Shown: one piece after another, positions 1 through 6,527 of the stretch
Position numbering within the stretch: position 1 is the first letter of the stretch
Layout: each line of letters starts with the position of its first letter
NCBI GenBank assembly: GCA_002455335.1
Contig: DKKP01000313.1
Coordinates: 1 to 7,924 of the forward strand
Reading direction: 5' to 3'
DNA from: Anaerolineales bacterium UBA6663
Lineage (GTDB): Bacteria > Chloroflexota > Anaerolineae > Anaerolineales > UBA6663
Length of the DNA stretch: 7,924 bases
Made by a program: the position numbers and the translations under genes
The notes under the pieces: model-generated
The model's input: only the letters and a program-made list of their open reading frames with translations
Databases searched by the model: none
Told to the model about the DNA's origin: nothing

Positions 1-32
1 GTGGCTGCGCGCCTCGTTCGCTTCGGAAAGCT

Positions 33-548
33 TCAGTCCTTGCGGAGGACGCCGCGCGCCTCGTAGACGGCGGCTGCCTCGCGCACGAAGGCCGCGCAGA
101 CCTTCGCGCTGAACTGCTGGTCGAGCTCATCGGCGATCGCCAACAGCTCGGTCTTGCTCGAGCGGTTGGGTCGCAGCGCGTTGTAGATCGCGAGCATGCG
201 CTCATCGGGCACGCGCGTCAGCTCGCCCGCGCGGCGCATGTTGCGCGCCGACTGCGGCCGGGAGATGCTCTCGGCGATCTGCGCCTGGAGCTCAAGCGTC
301 TGCGGCGTGATGCGGATCTCCTCCGCCTTGACCGCGCCGGAGACCACGGCGTCGAGGGTGATATCGGCCAGCGACTTGCCGGTGGCTGTCTTCACCAACT
401 CCGGGTGCTTGGCTGAAAGCGGATAGTCGTTCTTGTAGTGGAGGGCGCCGCCTGCAGCAGCCGGTGCCCCGCCGTTCGTGCCCTTGGCGCCGTTCAGTTC
501 AGCCAGCACTTCGCGCACGATCGCGGCAATCATGTCTTGTTGGGCCAT
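33..548 (-). CDS. pduE: Diol dehydratase small (gamma) subunit PduE
   Basis: This is the small subunit of the adenosylcobalamin-dependent propanediol/glycerol dehydratase, which converts 1,2-diols to aldehydes in the microcompartment lumen. The 171 residues match the usual length of about 172. Recognised family blocks are DYPL..KHPE at about 41-50, RITPQTLELQA near 79-89, ELTRVPDERMLAIYNALRP near 108-126 and the C-terminal AKVCAAFVREAA. Residues 1-19 form an amphipathic helix (MIAAIVREVLAEL) followed by a Gly/Ala linker, resembling encapsulation peptides. The start is supported by a strong AAGGAGT at 555-561, six bases upstream of the ATG. It lies 27 bp downstream of pduD and is the last complete gene of the minus-strand operon in the window. 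Only 32 bases remain beyond its TGA, with no terminator visible, so transcription probably continues past the window edge, where reactivase genes (pduGH) are typical. Identity is from recalled homologues. Confidence 0.95.
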   Translation of the reverse strand: MAQQDMIAAIVREVLAELNGAKGTNGGAPAAAGGALHYKNDYPLSAKHPELVKTATGKSLADITLDAVVSGAVKAEEIRITPQTLELQAQIAESISRPQSARNMRRAGELTRVPDERMLAIYNALRPNRSSKTELLAIADELDQQFSAKVCAAFVREAAAVYEARGVLRKD

Positions 549-575
549 GCCTGTACTCCTTCGGCTGAGAGCGCC

Positions 576-1244
576 TCAGCTGAAACGAACCTCAAGGTCC
601 ATCGGCTTCTTGTCGGGGTTCACAAACTCGGTCTCCCGAATGTGGAACACCGCGGCAATGGCCTGGTACTTGGGCCGCGCCATCTGATCGTTGATCTGCG
701 ACACGGGCGCCGGCGAGTCGCCCTTGCCGTACCGCGCGGCGTTGCGGCCGATGTTGCGGTAAGTCTCGAGCGTGAGCACCGGGGCCTGCGGGAACAGTTC
801 GATGTTCTGCAGCGGGAACAGGTCGCGCTGGTGGATCACGGTGGTGCCGCGCGACTGGATCCCGATCGCGATGCCCGAGCCGCTGAGCTCGGCGCCGCGC
901 TTGCCGGCGAACGCGACATCGGAGGTATGGCTCACGCGGATCACGCGCGCCGTCATGCCCTCTTCTTCGATGCCGGCCATCAACTCACGCAGCACTGCCG
1001 CGTGCGGGATGCCGGTGATGGTGCGCTTCTTCAGCTTGTCGCCAAAGGCCGGGGCCAGGGCGATCACCACTTCTTTGGTCGACGTGCCCTTCTTCGCCTC
1101 GCCGACCTCGCGGAGAGTCATCTCCTTGACATCGGCTGCCGGCGCCGAGGCGCTGGCGGGGGCCGCAACGGCGCCACTGGCGACGACCTGGGCGAGGATT
1201 TCCTTGACGACGTCGCGAACCATGGCTTCGGTAATTTGCGTCAT
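576..1244 (-). CDS. pduD: Diol dehydratase medium (beta) subunit PduD
   Basis: This is the medium subunit of the B12-dependent diol dehydratase; with PduC it holds the adenosylcobalamin cofactor. The 222 residues compare with about 224 in the enterobacterial protein. Conserved blocks include EVGEAKKGT (46-54), [13 protein letters not shown] (91-103), SDVAF (108-112), [12 protein letters not shown] (120-131), TTVIHQRDL (134-142), [15 protein letters not shown] (149-163) and [11 protein letters not shown] (185-195). Residues 1-21 are a predicted amphipathic helix ([14 protein letters not shown]) joined by an Ala/Pro/Ser linker (about 22-38) to the catalytic body. In Salmonella the equivalent PduD segment is the targeting peptide that brings the dehydratase into the shell. 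The ATG follows an AAGGAGT at 1252-1258 that overlaps the TAA stop of pduC (1257-1259), so the two genes are tightly packed and probably translationally coupled. Confidence 0.96.
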   Translation of the reverse strand: MTQITEAMVRDVVKEILAQVVASGAVAAPASASAPAADVKEMTLREVGEAKKGTSTKEVVIALAPAFGDKLKKRTITGIPHAAVLRELMAGIEEEGMTARVIRVSHTSDVAFAGKRGAELSGSGIAIGIQSRGTTVIHQRDLFPLQNIELFPQAPVLTLETYRNIGRNAARYGKGDSPAPVSQINDQMARPKYQAIAAVFHIRETEFVNPDKKPMDLEVRFS

Positions 1245-1256
1245 GGAACCTACTCC

Positions 1257-2924
1257 TTAGATATCCTCAGGCCGCATGGCGTTGCGGATATTGGCGATCT
1301 CGGCCCAGCGCGCGCCTTGCAGGCGATAGCCGGTGCCCGGGCCCTGATAGTCGTTCAGGTCGTTGACCGCCGCGAGGACGTTGAAATCCTTGTCCAGGAT
1401 GGCCGACGTGTGCAGGTAGTCGCCCGACACGCGCTGCTTCTGGATATTGAGGACGGCCTGGGCCACGTCGGTGTAGCCGCGCTTGGCCAGGGCCTTGACC
1501 ACATCGGTGCCCGTGATGCCCCGCTTGAGCATGTCCTGCGCCGCCTTGGTGTCTTGCACCTTGTCGCGCGCCGGCATGTCGGTGCTGTCGTGGGCGTACG
1601 TGGCAGCTTCGACTTCTTCGTCGGTGATCCGCGGCAGGCCGAGCTCCTCGAAGACCGCCTGGATCGCCTTGGACGCCTTGTTGCGGATCGCGATGACCGC
1701 GTCTTCGCGCACCGGGCGCAGGCCGCCGTCGACTTTGAGGTCGCGCTGCAGCAGCAGGTAGTCGTCGTAGTCGTCGGTGTCGAAGTTCGAGCCGGCGAAG
1801 ACGTTGTCGCTGTTCGGGGTCGCGCTGTAGCCCGAGAAGATGAAGTCGGTTCCCGGCAGGAACTGGCCCATCAGGCGGGCGGTGCGGCGGAACGGCGAGT
1901 GCGAGAAGGTCTGGTCGTTACCCGACGCCACCTCGAGGTCGAGGCAGGTCGTCACCAGGTTCTCGGCGATGACGGCGCGGATGCCGCCCGGCACGCCGCC
2001 GGGCACGCCGATGCAGCTGATCGAGCCGTTCTGGAGACCCTGCACACCGGCGCCCTTGGTGAGCATGATGCACTTGATCTCGAGATACAGCATCGACTTG
2101 CCTTCGGCATAGGCCATCTGCACTTCCGAGCCGGTGCCCGAGGTGAAGCGCATCTTCAGGCCGCGCGAGGCATAGGCCGAGGCCAGGAAGGCCTTCGACC
2201 ACGGCGTGTCGTCGCCGTCGACGAACACCTTCTCGGTGCCATAGACCGATACGGTCTCGGCGTACGCGGTCAGGCCGCGCAGGCCAAGCTGGAGCTCGGT
2301 CGCTTCTTCGAGCGCGTCCTGGCTGAGCACGCCCGGCCGGCCGGTCTGGCCGCCGACGAGCAGCGCCAGCGCGTTGAACGGGCCGTAGTTGAACACGGCC
2401 ACCGTGGTCTCGATCTCGTCGAAGCCGTATAGCGTCGCTTCGGCTGCGTCGGCCGCGAGCAGGACGGGATTATCCTGGACGTTCGTGACGTGGGCCTGGA
2501 TGCTCGGCGTGCGGCGGGCGCGCATCTTCTGCATGCCCATCATCATCTCGACGGGGTTGAGATGATCCATCACTTCCGCGATCTTGGCCGGGGTCAGGCC
2601 CGAAAAGACCTTGACCACCTCGGCGCGCGGGCAGTTGATGTCGACGATCTTGCGGGCGATCTCGACCGACGAGAGCGCCATCATTTGCTCGGCGACGTCC
2701 TTGTTGATGGCGTAGTTGGCGATGAAGAGCTCGTTGAAGTCGAACTCAGAGCGCTTCCTGCCATCCATCTCGGTGATGACGCCGTTTTCTACCTTGACGC
2801 TCGGGCGCGGGTCGTTCGGGCTGCCCATGGCGATCAGGCCGACTTCCGGCCATTCCGTCACGAAGCCGTCCTTGTTGACTTCCCGCGCGTCCAAGACCTC
2901 AAATCGTTTCTGTCGTTTAGCCAT
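1257..2924 (-). CDS. pduC: Diol dehydratase large (alpha) subunit PduC, B12-dependent
   Basis: This is the catalytic subunit, a TIM barrel that carries out the radical dehydration of 1,2-propanediol (or glycerol) to the aldehyde. It has 555 residues against 554 in Klebsiella/Salmonella, and alignment by eye is continuous with an offset of +2. The active-site residues known from the Klebsiella oxytoca structure are all present: Q143, H145, E172, E223, Q298, D337 and S364 (Klebsiella Q141, H143, E170, E221, Q296, D335, S362). Other hallmarks are KMRARRTPSIQAHVTN (133-148), YGTEKVFVDGDDTPWSK (228-244), FTSGTGSEVQM (260-270) and QRDLKVDGGLRPVRE. No glycyl-radical motif is present, so this is the B12 enzyme and not the GRM type. 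Substrate preference between propanediol and glycerol cannot be read from these residues. The start is fixed by a very strong AGGAGGA at 2933-2939. There is a 45-bp gap to pduB upstream. Confidence 0.98.
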   Translation of the reverse strand: MAKRQKRFEVLDAREVNKDGFVTEWPEVGLIAMGSPNDPRPSVKVENGVITEMDGRKRSEFDFNELFIANYAINKDVAEQMMALSSVEIARKIVDINCPRAEVVKVFSGLTPAKIAEVMDHLNPVEMMMGMQKMRARRTPSIQAHVTNVQDNPVLLAADAAEATLYGFDEIETTVAVFNYGPFNALALLVGGQTGRPGVLSQDALEEATELQLGLRGLTAYAETVSVYGTEKVFVDGDDTPWSKAFLASAYASRGLKMRFTSGTGSEVQMAYAEGKSMLYLEIKCIMLTKGAGVQGLQNGSISCIGVPGGVPGGIRAVIAENLVTTCLDLEVASGNDQTFSHSPFRRTARLMGQFLPGTDFIFSGYSATPNSDNVFAGSNFDTDDYDDYLLLQRDLKVDGGLRPVREDAVIAIRNKASKAIQAVFEELGLPRITDEEVEAATYAHDSTDMPARDKVQDTKAAQDMLKRGITGTDVVKALAKRGYTDVAQAVLNIQKQRVSGDYLHTSAILDKDFNVLAAVNDLNDYQGPGTGYRLQGARWAEIANIRNAMRPEDI

Positions 2925-2969
2925 CGTGCCTATCCTCCTGAACGGAGTGCTGCGGTCTTTGGGCGGGTA

Positions 2970-3752
2970 TTAGATGTACGGGACGCCCAGGCAGGCCGGC
3001 GCTGTGCCGAGCGAGCCGAGCAGCCGGACACCCACCTCACGGGCGGTGAGGATCGCCTGGCGCACCGCGCCGGCGTCGCCGCTGAACAGGCCAACCACTT
3101 CGTTCGTGTAGGACAGGCCGGTCGTCGGTCCCAGATAGCCGATCATCTCGACGTCGGCCGACTTGACGGCCGCATCGACCATCAGCACGCCGATGCCCGC
3201 GGGGGCGCCGACGCACAGGCCGAAGGCCTTGCCGACTGGGGCGCCGAAGGCCTTGTTGCAGGCATAGCTGGCGCGCGCCGTGTACTGCAGCTCGACGTGG
3301 CCGGCGTCATTGGCATAGACGTCGCCGAACGTGCGGCCCAGATCCTTGAGCGCGACTTCGATCGCGCGGCGGGCATCCGACACTTCCTCGGCGCCGAAGA
3401 TGATCAGCGAGCCATGACCGGCGCCCGACTTGGTGTCGCGCGGCAGCTGGATCGAGACGACCTCGGTGTTGGTCGCCTTGACGGCCTCGTCAGCCGCCAG
3501 GATCTGCGGGCCGGCGCCCGTGCGGGCGCTGAGGATGCCGATCGAGCGATACTTGGCCTCGAGGCCCATCTTCTCGCGCACCGCCTTGTCGACGTTGGCG
3601 ATGACGATGCCGATCGTGTCGCCGAAAGCCGTGCCGACGAACTCGGTCATGCCGGGGTTCGCGAAGGCTTTGGCCGCGGGGGCAGCGGCGGCGCCGTTGC
3701 CGACCTTGTCCATGACCTGCTGGACAATCGCGTCAATGAGCTTTTCTTCCAT
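2970..3752 (-). CDS. pduB: Tandem-BMC trimeric shell protein PduB
   Basis: This is a trimer-forming shell protein with two fused BMC domains, at about residues 36-140 and 142-260. The 260 residues compare with 270 in Salmonella PduB. Strong family blocks are TEFVGTAFGDTIGIVIANVD (36-55), KYRSIGILSARTGAGPQI (67-84), DEAVKATNTEVVSI (88-101), LPRDTKSGAGHGSLII (103-118), TFGDVYANDAGHVELQYTARASY (141-163) and GDAGAVRQAILTARE (225-239). Residues 1-34 are an N-terminal extension with an amphipathic helix (LIDAIVQQVMDKV, 5-17) and an Ala-rich linker. In Salmonella this region links the enzyme core to the shell. The ATG follows AGGAGT at 3760-3765. An internal ATG at codon 35 (3648-3650), where the short form PduB' might start, has no Shine-Dalgarno sequence in front of it. 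The 85-bp gap to pduA (3753-3837) holds only a 5-bp-stem hairpin (3783-3797) and no terminator. Confidence 0.96.
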   Translation of the reverse strand: MEEKLIDAIVQQVMDKVGNGAAAAPAAKAFANPGMTEFVGTAFGDTIGIVIANVDKAVREKMGLEAKYRSIGILSARTGAGPQILAADEAVKATNTEVVSIQLPRDTKSGAGHGSLIIFGAEEVSDARRAIEVALKDLGRTFGDVYANDAGHVELQYTARASYACNKAFGAPVGKAFGLCVGAPAGIGVLMVDAAVKSADVEMIGYLGPTTGLSYTNEVVGLFSGDAGAVRQAILTAREVGVRLLGSLGTAPACLGVPYI

Positions 3753-3837
3753 GGAAGTAACTCCTGAGATGTGTGCTGGGCCGGCGCCCTACGCGCCCTG
3801 CCCGACGCAGAATGTTTGCCTGGACGATGTGCGACGC

Positions 3838-4128
3838 CTACTGCTTGACCGACGGCAGCAGCAACTCGGTGTCGGCATGCGGCCTGGGGATCACGTGGAT
3901 CGACACCACTTCACCGACACGCTTGGCGGCGGCGGCGCCGGCATCCGTGGCGGCCTTGACGGCGCCCACATCGCCCCGCACCATGACCGTCACCAGGCCT
4001 GACCCGATTTTCTCCACGCCGACCAGGGTCACATTGGCGGCTTTGACCATCGCGTCGGCGGCTTCGATCATCGCCACCAGGCCGCGGGTCTCGATCAAAC
4101 CCAACGCTTCTCCTTGCTCTTTGACCAT
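3838..4128 (-). CDS. pduA: Single-BMC-domain hexameric shell protein, PduA/PduJ type
   Basis: This is a hexamer-forming shell facet protein whose central pore passes small metabolites. The 96 residues make up one BMC domain: [20 protein letters not shown] (7-26), the pore-lining segment VEKIGSG (38-44), [20 protein letters not shown] (45-64) and the end block [12 protein letters not shown] (73-84). The pore loop KIGSG is identical to that of Salmonella PduA, where the serine constricts the pore through which propanediol enters, so a similar pore is expected. PduA and PduJ are near-identical paralogues. I use pduA because the gene precedes pduB, as in the classical operon; pduJ is an equally valid name on sequence alone. 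The start has a strong AAGGAGT (4135-4141) that overlaps the pduV stop codon (4133-4135), so coupling to pduV is likely. Confidence 0.95.
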   Translation of the reverse strand: MVKEQGEALGLIETRGLVAMIEAADAMVKAANVTLVGVEKIGSGLVTVMVRGDVGAVKAATDAGAAAAKRVGEVVSIHVIPRPHADTELLLPSVKQ

Positions 4129-4132
4129 GACG

Positions 4133-4651
4133 TCACTCCTTGGAAGACTCGATCTGGCCCTGAAGGAGTTCCCTGAGCTCAGAGATCCCAGCGCCAGTCA
4201 TTACGGATACGGGAAAAACGCTCCCCGTGACACCGACTTCGCGTAACAGACCCGTCGCGCGCGCCACATCCGCGCCGGGCAGATCGACCTGGGTGACCAC
4301 GCCGATCGTCTCCTGGTTGAACATCAGGAAGTAATTCGGCGGGAACACCGAGCGCTCGCTGATCGACAGCTGCGCGACCACAAGCACATCCGCATCGACG
4401 ACCACAGTGGTCAACGCCCGTCTCATGTGTCCCAGTTCGCTGTACTCGCCCGGGGTGTCGATGCCCCAACCCGAGTAATCGATCATCTGGGTCTTCGTGG
4501 CCTCGACGCCGTCTCGGTGCTCGAGCGCGGCCAACAGGCTGGTCTTGCCGACGCCGGTCGGGCCGATCAGCATGAAGCGCCAGCGCCGCCCTTGCGCCGA
4601 GTGCCCGAGGCCATGCAGAGTCAACTGCGAGCCGGGCGGGTGTTGCCTCAT
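4133..4651 (-). CDS. pduV: PduV/EutP-family Ras-like GTPase, N-terminally extended
   Basis: This is a small P-loop GTPase of the EutP/PduV family, which in Salmonella associates with the outside of the microcompartment and is linked to its movement or positioning. Visible motifs are the Walker A/G1 GPTGVGKT (30-37), the family-specific G3 IDTPGEY (64-70) and the G4 position TQVD (120-123), where the usual lysine is glutamine. The 172 residues exceed the usual 150 or so because about 26 basic, Gly/His-containing residues precede the first strand (FMLIG), where typical EutP/PduV proteins begin. The chosen ATG (4649-4651) forms an ATGA overlap with the pduU stop, indicating translational coupling. 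It has no own Shine-Dalgarno, and neither does the alternative Met27. The family call is firm; the start is fairly well supported. Confidence 0.9.
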   Translation of the reverse strand: MRQHPPGSQLTLHGLGHSAQGRRWRFMLIGPTGVGKTSLLAALEHRDGVEATKTQMIDYSGWGIDTPGEYSELGHMRRALTTVVVDADVLVVAQLSISERSVFPPNYFLMFNQETIGVVTQVDLPGADVARATGLLREVGVTGSVFPVSVMTGAGISELRELLQGQIESSKE

Positions 4652-5025
4652 GAGCGCGTCACCGGCGCCGGGTAGAAGCCCAAGACGTCGTGCAGACCTC
4701 GCACAGCCGCCTCGAGCGCCATGACCACGCTCGACAGACGCCCACTGACCACAAGCGTGCCGCTGAACCGATCCAGGAAACCGATTTCAACATCAGCGGC
4801 TTTGAGCGCCAGATCGCCGGCGATGATCGCGCTCTCGCCCGGCGTAATCGTCATGATGCCGATCGCTTCGGCCTCTTTCAGACCGACCCGCTGGCACAGC
4901 GGCCGGTCCGGGTTGGCGATGACGTGCGCGATCGTCACCTGCCGGCCAGGCACGTACTCCTGAATGACCCGTGAGGTTGCGGTTTCACGGTCGAGTGGAG
5001 GCGTGCCCGGCGCGGCATTTGACAT
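4648..5025 (-). CDS. pduU: Circularly permuted BMC shell protein PduU (EutS-like)
   Basis: This is a hexameric shell protein with a permuted BMC fold; in this family the N-terminal strand forms a beta-barrel that caps the pore. The diagnostic N-terminal block is RVIQEYVPGRQVTIAHVIANP (19-39), followed by AIGIMTITPGESAIIAGDLALK (54-75) and VEIGFLDRFSGTLVVSGRLSSV (79-100). The 125 residues compare with 116 in Salmonella PduU, the difference being mostly a short flexible N-terminus (1-18). It is the first gene of the minus-strand operon, facing the divergent intergenic region. No Shine-Dalgarno is visible before the ATG (5023-5025) and no better in-frame start lies downstream, so a leaderless or SD-independent start is possible. 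In Salmonella pduU and pduV are adjacent near the 3' end of the operon; here the pair leads it. Confidence 0.93.
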   Translation of the reverse strand: MSNAAPGTPPLDRETATSRVIQEYVPGRQVTIAHVIANPDRPLCQRVGLKEAEAIGIMTITPGESAIIAGDLALKAADVEIGFLDRFSGTLVVSGRLSSVVMALEAAVRGLHDVLGFYPAPVTRS

Positions 5026-5055
5026 GGCGCAGTCAGCTTAGCGATCGCGCCGCGC

Positions 5056-5100
5056 TTGATCAATTTTCAAAACAATCACATGTATGCAGATTCCAACTGT
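5056..5100. promoter_or_regulatory. AT-rich block of the divergent intergenic region
   Basis: This stretch is clearly AT-rich in an otherwise GC-rich window. It begins with the perfect 8-bp palindrome TTGATCAA (5056-5063) and continues with A/T runs. It lies 31-75 bp upstream of the pduU start codon, where the minus-strand operon promoter should be. I could not assign a convincing -35/-10 pair on the minus strand. A promoter here is inferred from composition and position only. Confidence 0.35.
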
Positions 5101-5129
5101 CTTGATCCGAGAGGATTCGGCGTCGCTGA

Positions 5130-5144
5130 CCCGATCGGGCCGAT
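5130..5144. repeat. Overlapping short palindromes in the divergent region
   Basis: CCCGATCGGG (5130-5139) is a perfect 10-bp palindrome, and the overlapping ATCGG-G-CCGAT (5134-5144) is a second inverted repeat. They sit near the middle of the pduU/kinase intergenic region. They could be a regulator site, but short GC palindromes are frequent by chance in GC-rich DNA. Confidence 0.2.
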
Positions 5145-5188
5145 TCGCATCACCAAAACGGCCGTTGCCCGTTTGGGGATCGCGGATT

Positions 5189-5200
5189 CGTGTATACACG
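5189..5200. promoter_or_regulatory. Perfect 12-bp palindrome, candidate operator
   Basis: CGTGTATACACG is a perfect palindrome in the divergent region, 16 bp upstream of the candidate -35 of the kinase gene. It fits the GT-N-TA-N-AC pattern described for HutC-type GntR operators, in either register. The regulator gene is not in the window, so binding is inferred from symmetry and location. Confidence 0.35.
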
Positions 5201-5215
5201 CCGTCGGTTTGGACA

Positions 5216-5244
5216 TTGCCGCTGAACTAAGCGCTTTTTATGAT
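5216..5244 (+). promoter_or_regulatory. Candidate promoter of the kinase-eutJ operon
   Basis: TTGCCG (5216-5221, 4 of 6 matches to the -35 consensus) and TATGAT (5239-5244, 5 of 6 to the -10) are separated by exactly 17 bp. A start seven bases past the -10 would fall near 5251, only about three bases before the kinase ATG at 5254. This would give a leaderless or nearly leaderless mRNA, consistent with the lack of a good Shine-Dalgarno there. Assignment is by eye. Confidence 0.35.
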
Positions 5245-5253
5245 GGATGGACC

Positions 5254-6465
5254 ATGATCCTGACCATCAACTGCGGCAGCTCGACGATCAAGTTCCAGCT
5301 CTTTTCGGCGGACCTCAGCCGCGTGCTGGCCCGTGGCGCCGTGAACCAGATCGGCGAACCCGGTTCACACCTGTCATATCGCACGAATGGCCGTTCGCTC
5401 CATGACGCGCGGCCCTTCCCGAGCCACCACGAAGCCTTCGAGGCCTCCATCGCGGCTCTTCTCGACCCAAAGCATGGGGCCATCAAGTCGATCGGCGAGA
5501 TCGAGGCCGTCGGACACCGCGCCGTGCACGGCGCTGACCTCTTCGTCGAATCAACCCTGATCGACGATGAGGTCATCGCGAAGATGGAAGAGTGTGTGCC
5601 GCTGGCGCCGCTCCATAACCCGCCGAACCTGATCGGTATCCGCGAAGCCCGCAAACTGCTGCCCGGTGTGCCCCAGGTCGCCGTTTTTGATACCGCTTTC
5701 AACCAGACGCTGCCGCCCAAGGCTTACCTGTATGCCCTGCCGTATCGCTTCTATCAGGAGCACAAGATCCGCAAGTATGGGTTTCACGGCACGTCGGTGA
5801 GGTTCGTCAGCCAGCGCGCGGCCGAGGTGTTGGGCAGCCCGATCGCGGCGCTCAAGACCGTGGTCTGCCACCTCGGCAACGGCGTGACGATGACGGCCGT
5901 CGACGGCGGGCGCGCCGTTGACACCACGATCGGCTTCGCGACCTTCGGCGGCGTGATGATGGGCACGCGCTCGGGTGACATCGATCCTGGTCTGATCTTT
6001 CATCTCAATCGCGCGCTGGGTCTGAGCCTCGACGAGATCGAGCGGATCATCTACCGCGAGAGCGGTTTGCTCGGCCTCTCAGGCGTGAGCAATGACATGC
6101 GCGTGGTCGCCGAGCAGGCGGAGGCCGGCAACGAGCACTGCCGCCTGGCGATGGAGAAATTCGCGTACATGGTGCGCGGATATATCGGATCCTTTGCCGC
6201 AGCCATGGGCGGGATCAATTGCCTGGTCTTTACAGCCGGGATCGGCGAGAACAGCCCTCAGATCCGGGCCATGGCCTGTCAGGGCCTCGAGTTCCTGGGT
6301 ATCCGTGTCGATGAGGCCCGCAACCGGGCTGCGGTCGGCGGCAAAGAGGCGTTGCCCATCAACCCGGTGGGCACATCCGTGCCTGTGCTTGTCGTGCCGA
6401 CCGACGAGGAAAAAATGATCGCCATGGACACCCTGCGTCTGGCTCTCTCTGGTCACCCAAACTAG
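5254..6465 (+). CDS. ackA: Acetate/propionate kinase (PduW role by context)
   Basis: This is an ASKHA-fold short-chain acyl kinase that makes ATP and acetate or propionate from the acyl-phosphate. From the ATG at 5254 the protein has 403 residues, the normal length. Both family signatures are present: ILTINCGSSTIKF (2-14) and VCHLGNGVTMTAVDGG near 204-219. Residues equivalent to the catalytic set of the Methanosarcina enzyme are visible: N6, R89 (GHRAVHG), D146 (FDTAF), H178 (YGFHGTS), H206, R239 (MGTRSGDIDPG), and the C-terminal PTDEE (382-386), which replaces the usual TNEE. The block after TTIGF reads ATFGGV where most members have TPLEG. The frame stays open back to 5056, but those 66 codons do not resemble the family and precede the canonical first strand. 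In this locus the likely job is the last step of diol degradation (PduW), outside the shell. It is divergent from pduU. Confidence 0.94.
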   Translation: MILTINCGSSTIKFQLFSADLSRVLARGAVNQIGEPGSHLSYRTNGRSLHDARPFPSHHEAFEASIAALLDPKHGAIKSIGEIEAVGHRAVHGADLFVESTLIDDEVIAKMEECVPLAPLHNPPNLIGIREARKLLPGVPQVAVFDTAFNQTLPPKAYLYALPYRFYQEHKIRKYGFHGTSVRFVSQRAAEVLGSPIAALKTVVCHLGNGVTMTAVDGGRAVDTTIGFATFGGVMMGTRSGDIDPGLIFHLNRALGLSLDEIERIIYRESGLLGLSGVSNDMRVVAEQAEAGNEHCRLAMEKFAYMVRGYIGSFAAAMGGINCLVFTAGIGENSPQIRAMACQGLEFLGIRVDEARNRAAVGGKEALPINPVGTSVPVLVVPTDEEKMIAMDTLRLALSGHPN

Positions 6466-6527
6466 GCGGAGCGGGATGGGAGGCAGTCCGGAGCTCCGCC
6501 CCGGACTGCCCCCCAACCCGCTCCGCC
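6465..6527 (+). repeat. Large imperfect palindrome (27-bp arms) between kinase and eutJ
   Basis: Two 27-base arms, 6465-6491 and 6501-6527, are complementary at 25 of 27 positions. There is an outer perfect 11 bp (GGCGGAGCGGG with CCCGCTCCGCC), an A/A mismatch, 4 bp, an A/C mismatch and an inner perfect 10 bp (GGCAGTCCGG with CCGGACTGCC), around a 9-base loop. It begins on the last base of the kinase stop codon and ends 11 bases before the eutJ ATG. There is no T-run after it, so it is not a canonical intrinsic terminator. It could attenuate transcription, stabilise the kinase mRNA 3' end, hinder eutJ translation, or be a REP-like mobile palindrome. The 5' arm also contains five G-runs of 2-3. 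Confidence 0.9.

Noticed and set aside
438..2432. A 664-codon open frame on the plus strand, opposite pduD and pduC
   Set aside because: The product is Arg/His/Asp-rich low-complexity sequence with no recognisable fold, and it lies antisense to clearly conserved pduC/pduD. Long antisense frames are expected in GC-rich coding DNA.
2490..3767. A 425-codon plus-strand open frame opposite pduC and pduB
   Set aside because: It has the same composition artefact as the frame opposite pduD/pduC. It is antisense to two well-recognised genes and has no RBS.
3783..3797. Small hairpin between pduA and pduB
   Set aside because: It has only a 5-bp stem with no T-tract and is common by chance in GC-rich DNA; not a credible terminator.
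5065..5080. CRP/FNR-like site TTTCA-N6-TCACA in the AT-rich block
   Set aside because: One half-site is perfect but the other matches only 3 of 5, and chance matches are likely in AT-rich sequence. It could be tested by footprinting but is not claimed.
5056..5253. N-terminal extension of the kinase frame by 66 codons
   Set aside because: The extra residues do not resemble acetate kinases, which begin at the strand matching ILTINCGSS. The region also carries the AT-rich and promoter-like signals.
5026..5253. Cobalamin riboswitch upstream of the B12-enzyme operon
   Set aside because: I looked for a B12 box (GCCACTG core) and multi-stem architecture on both strands and found none. The length is also short for one on each side.
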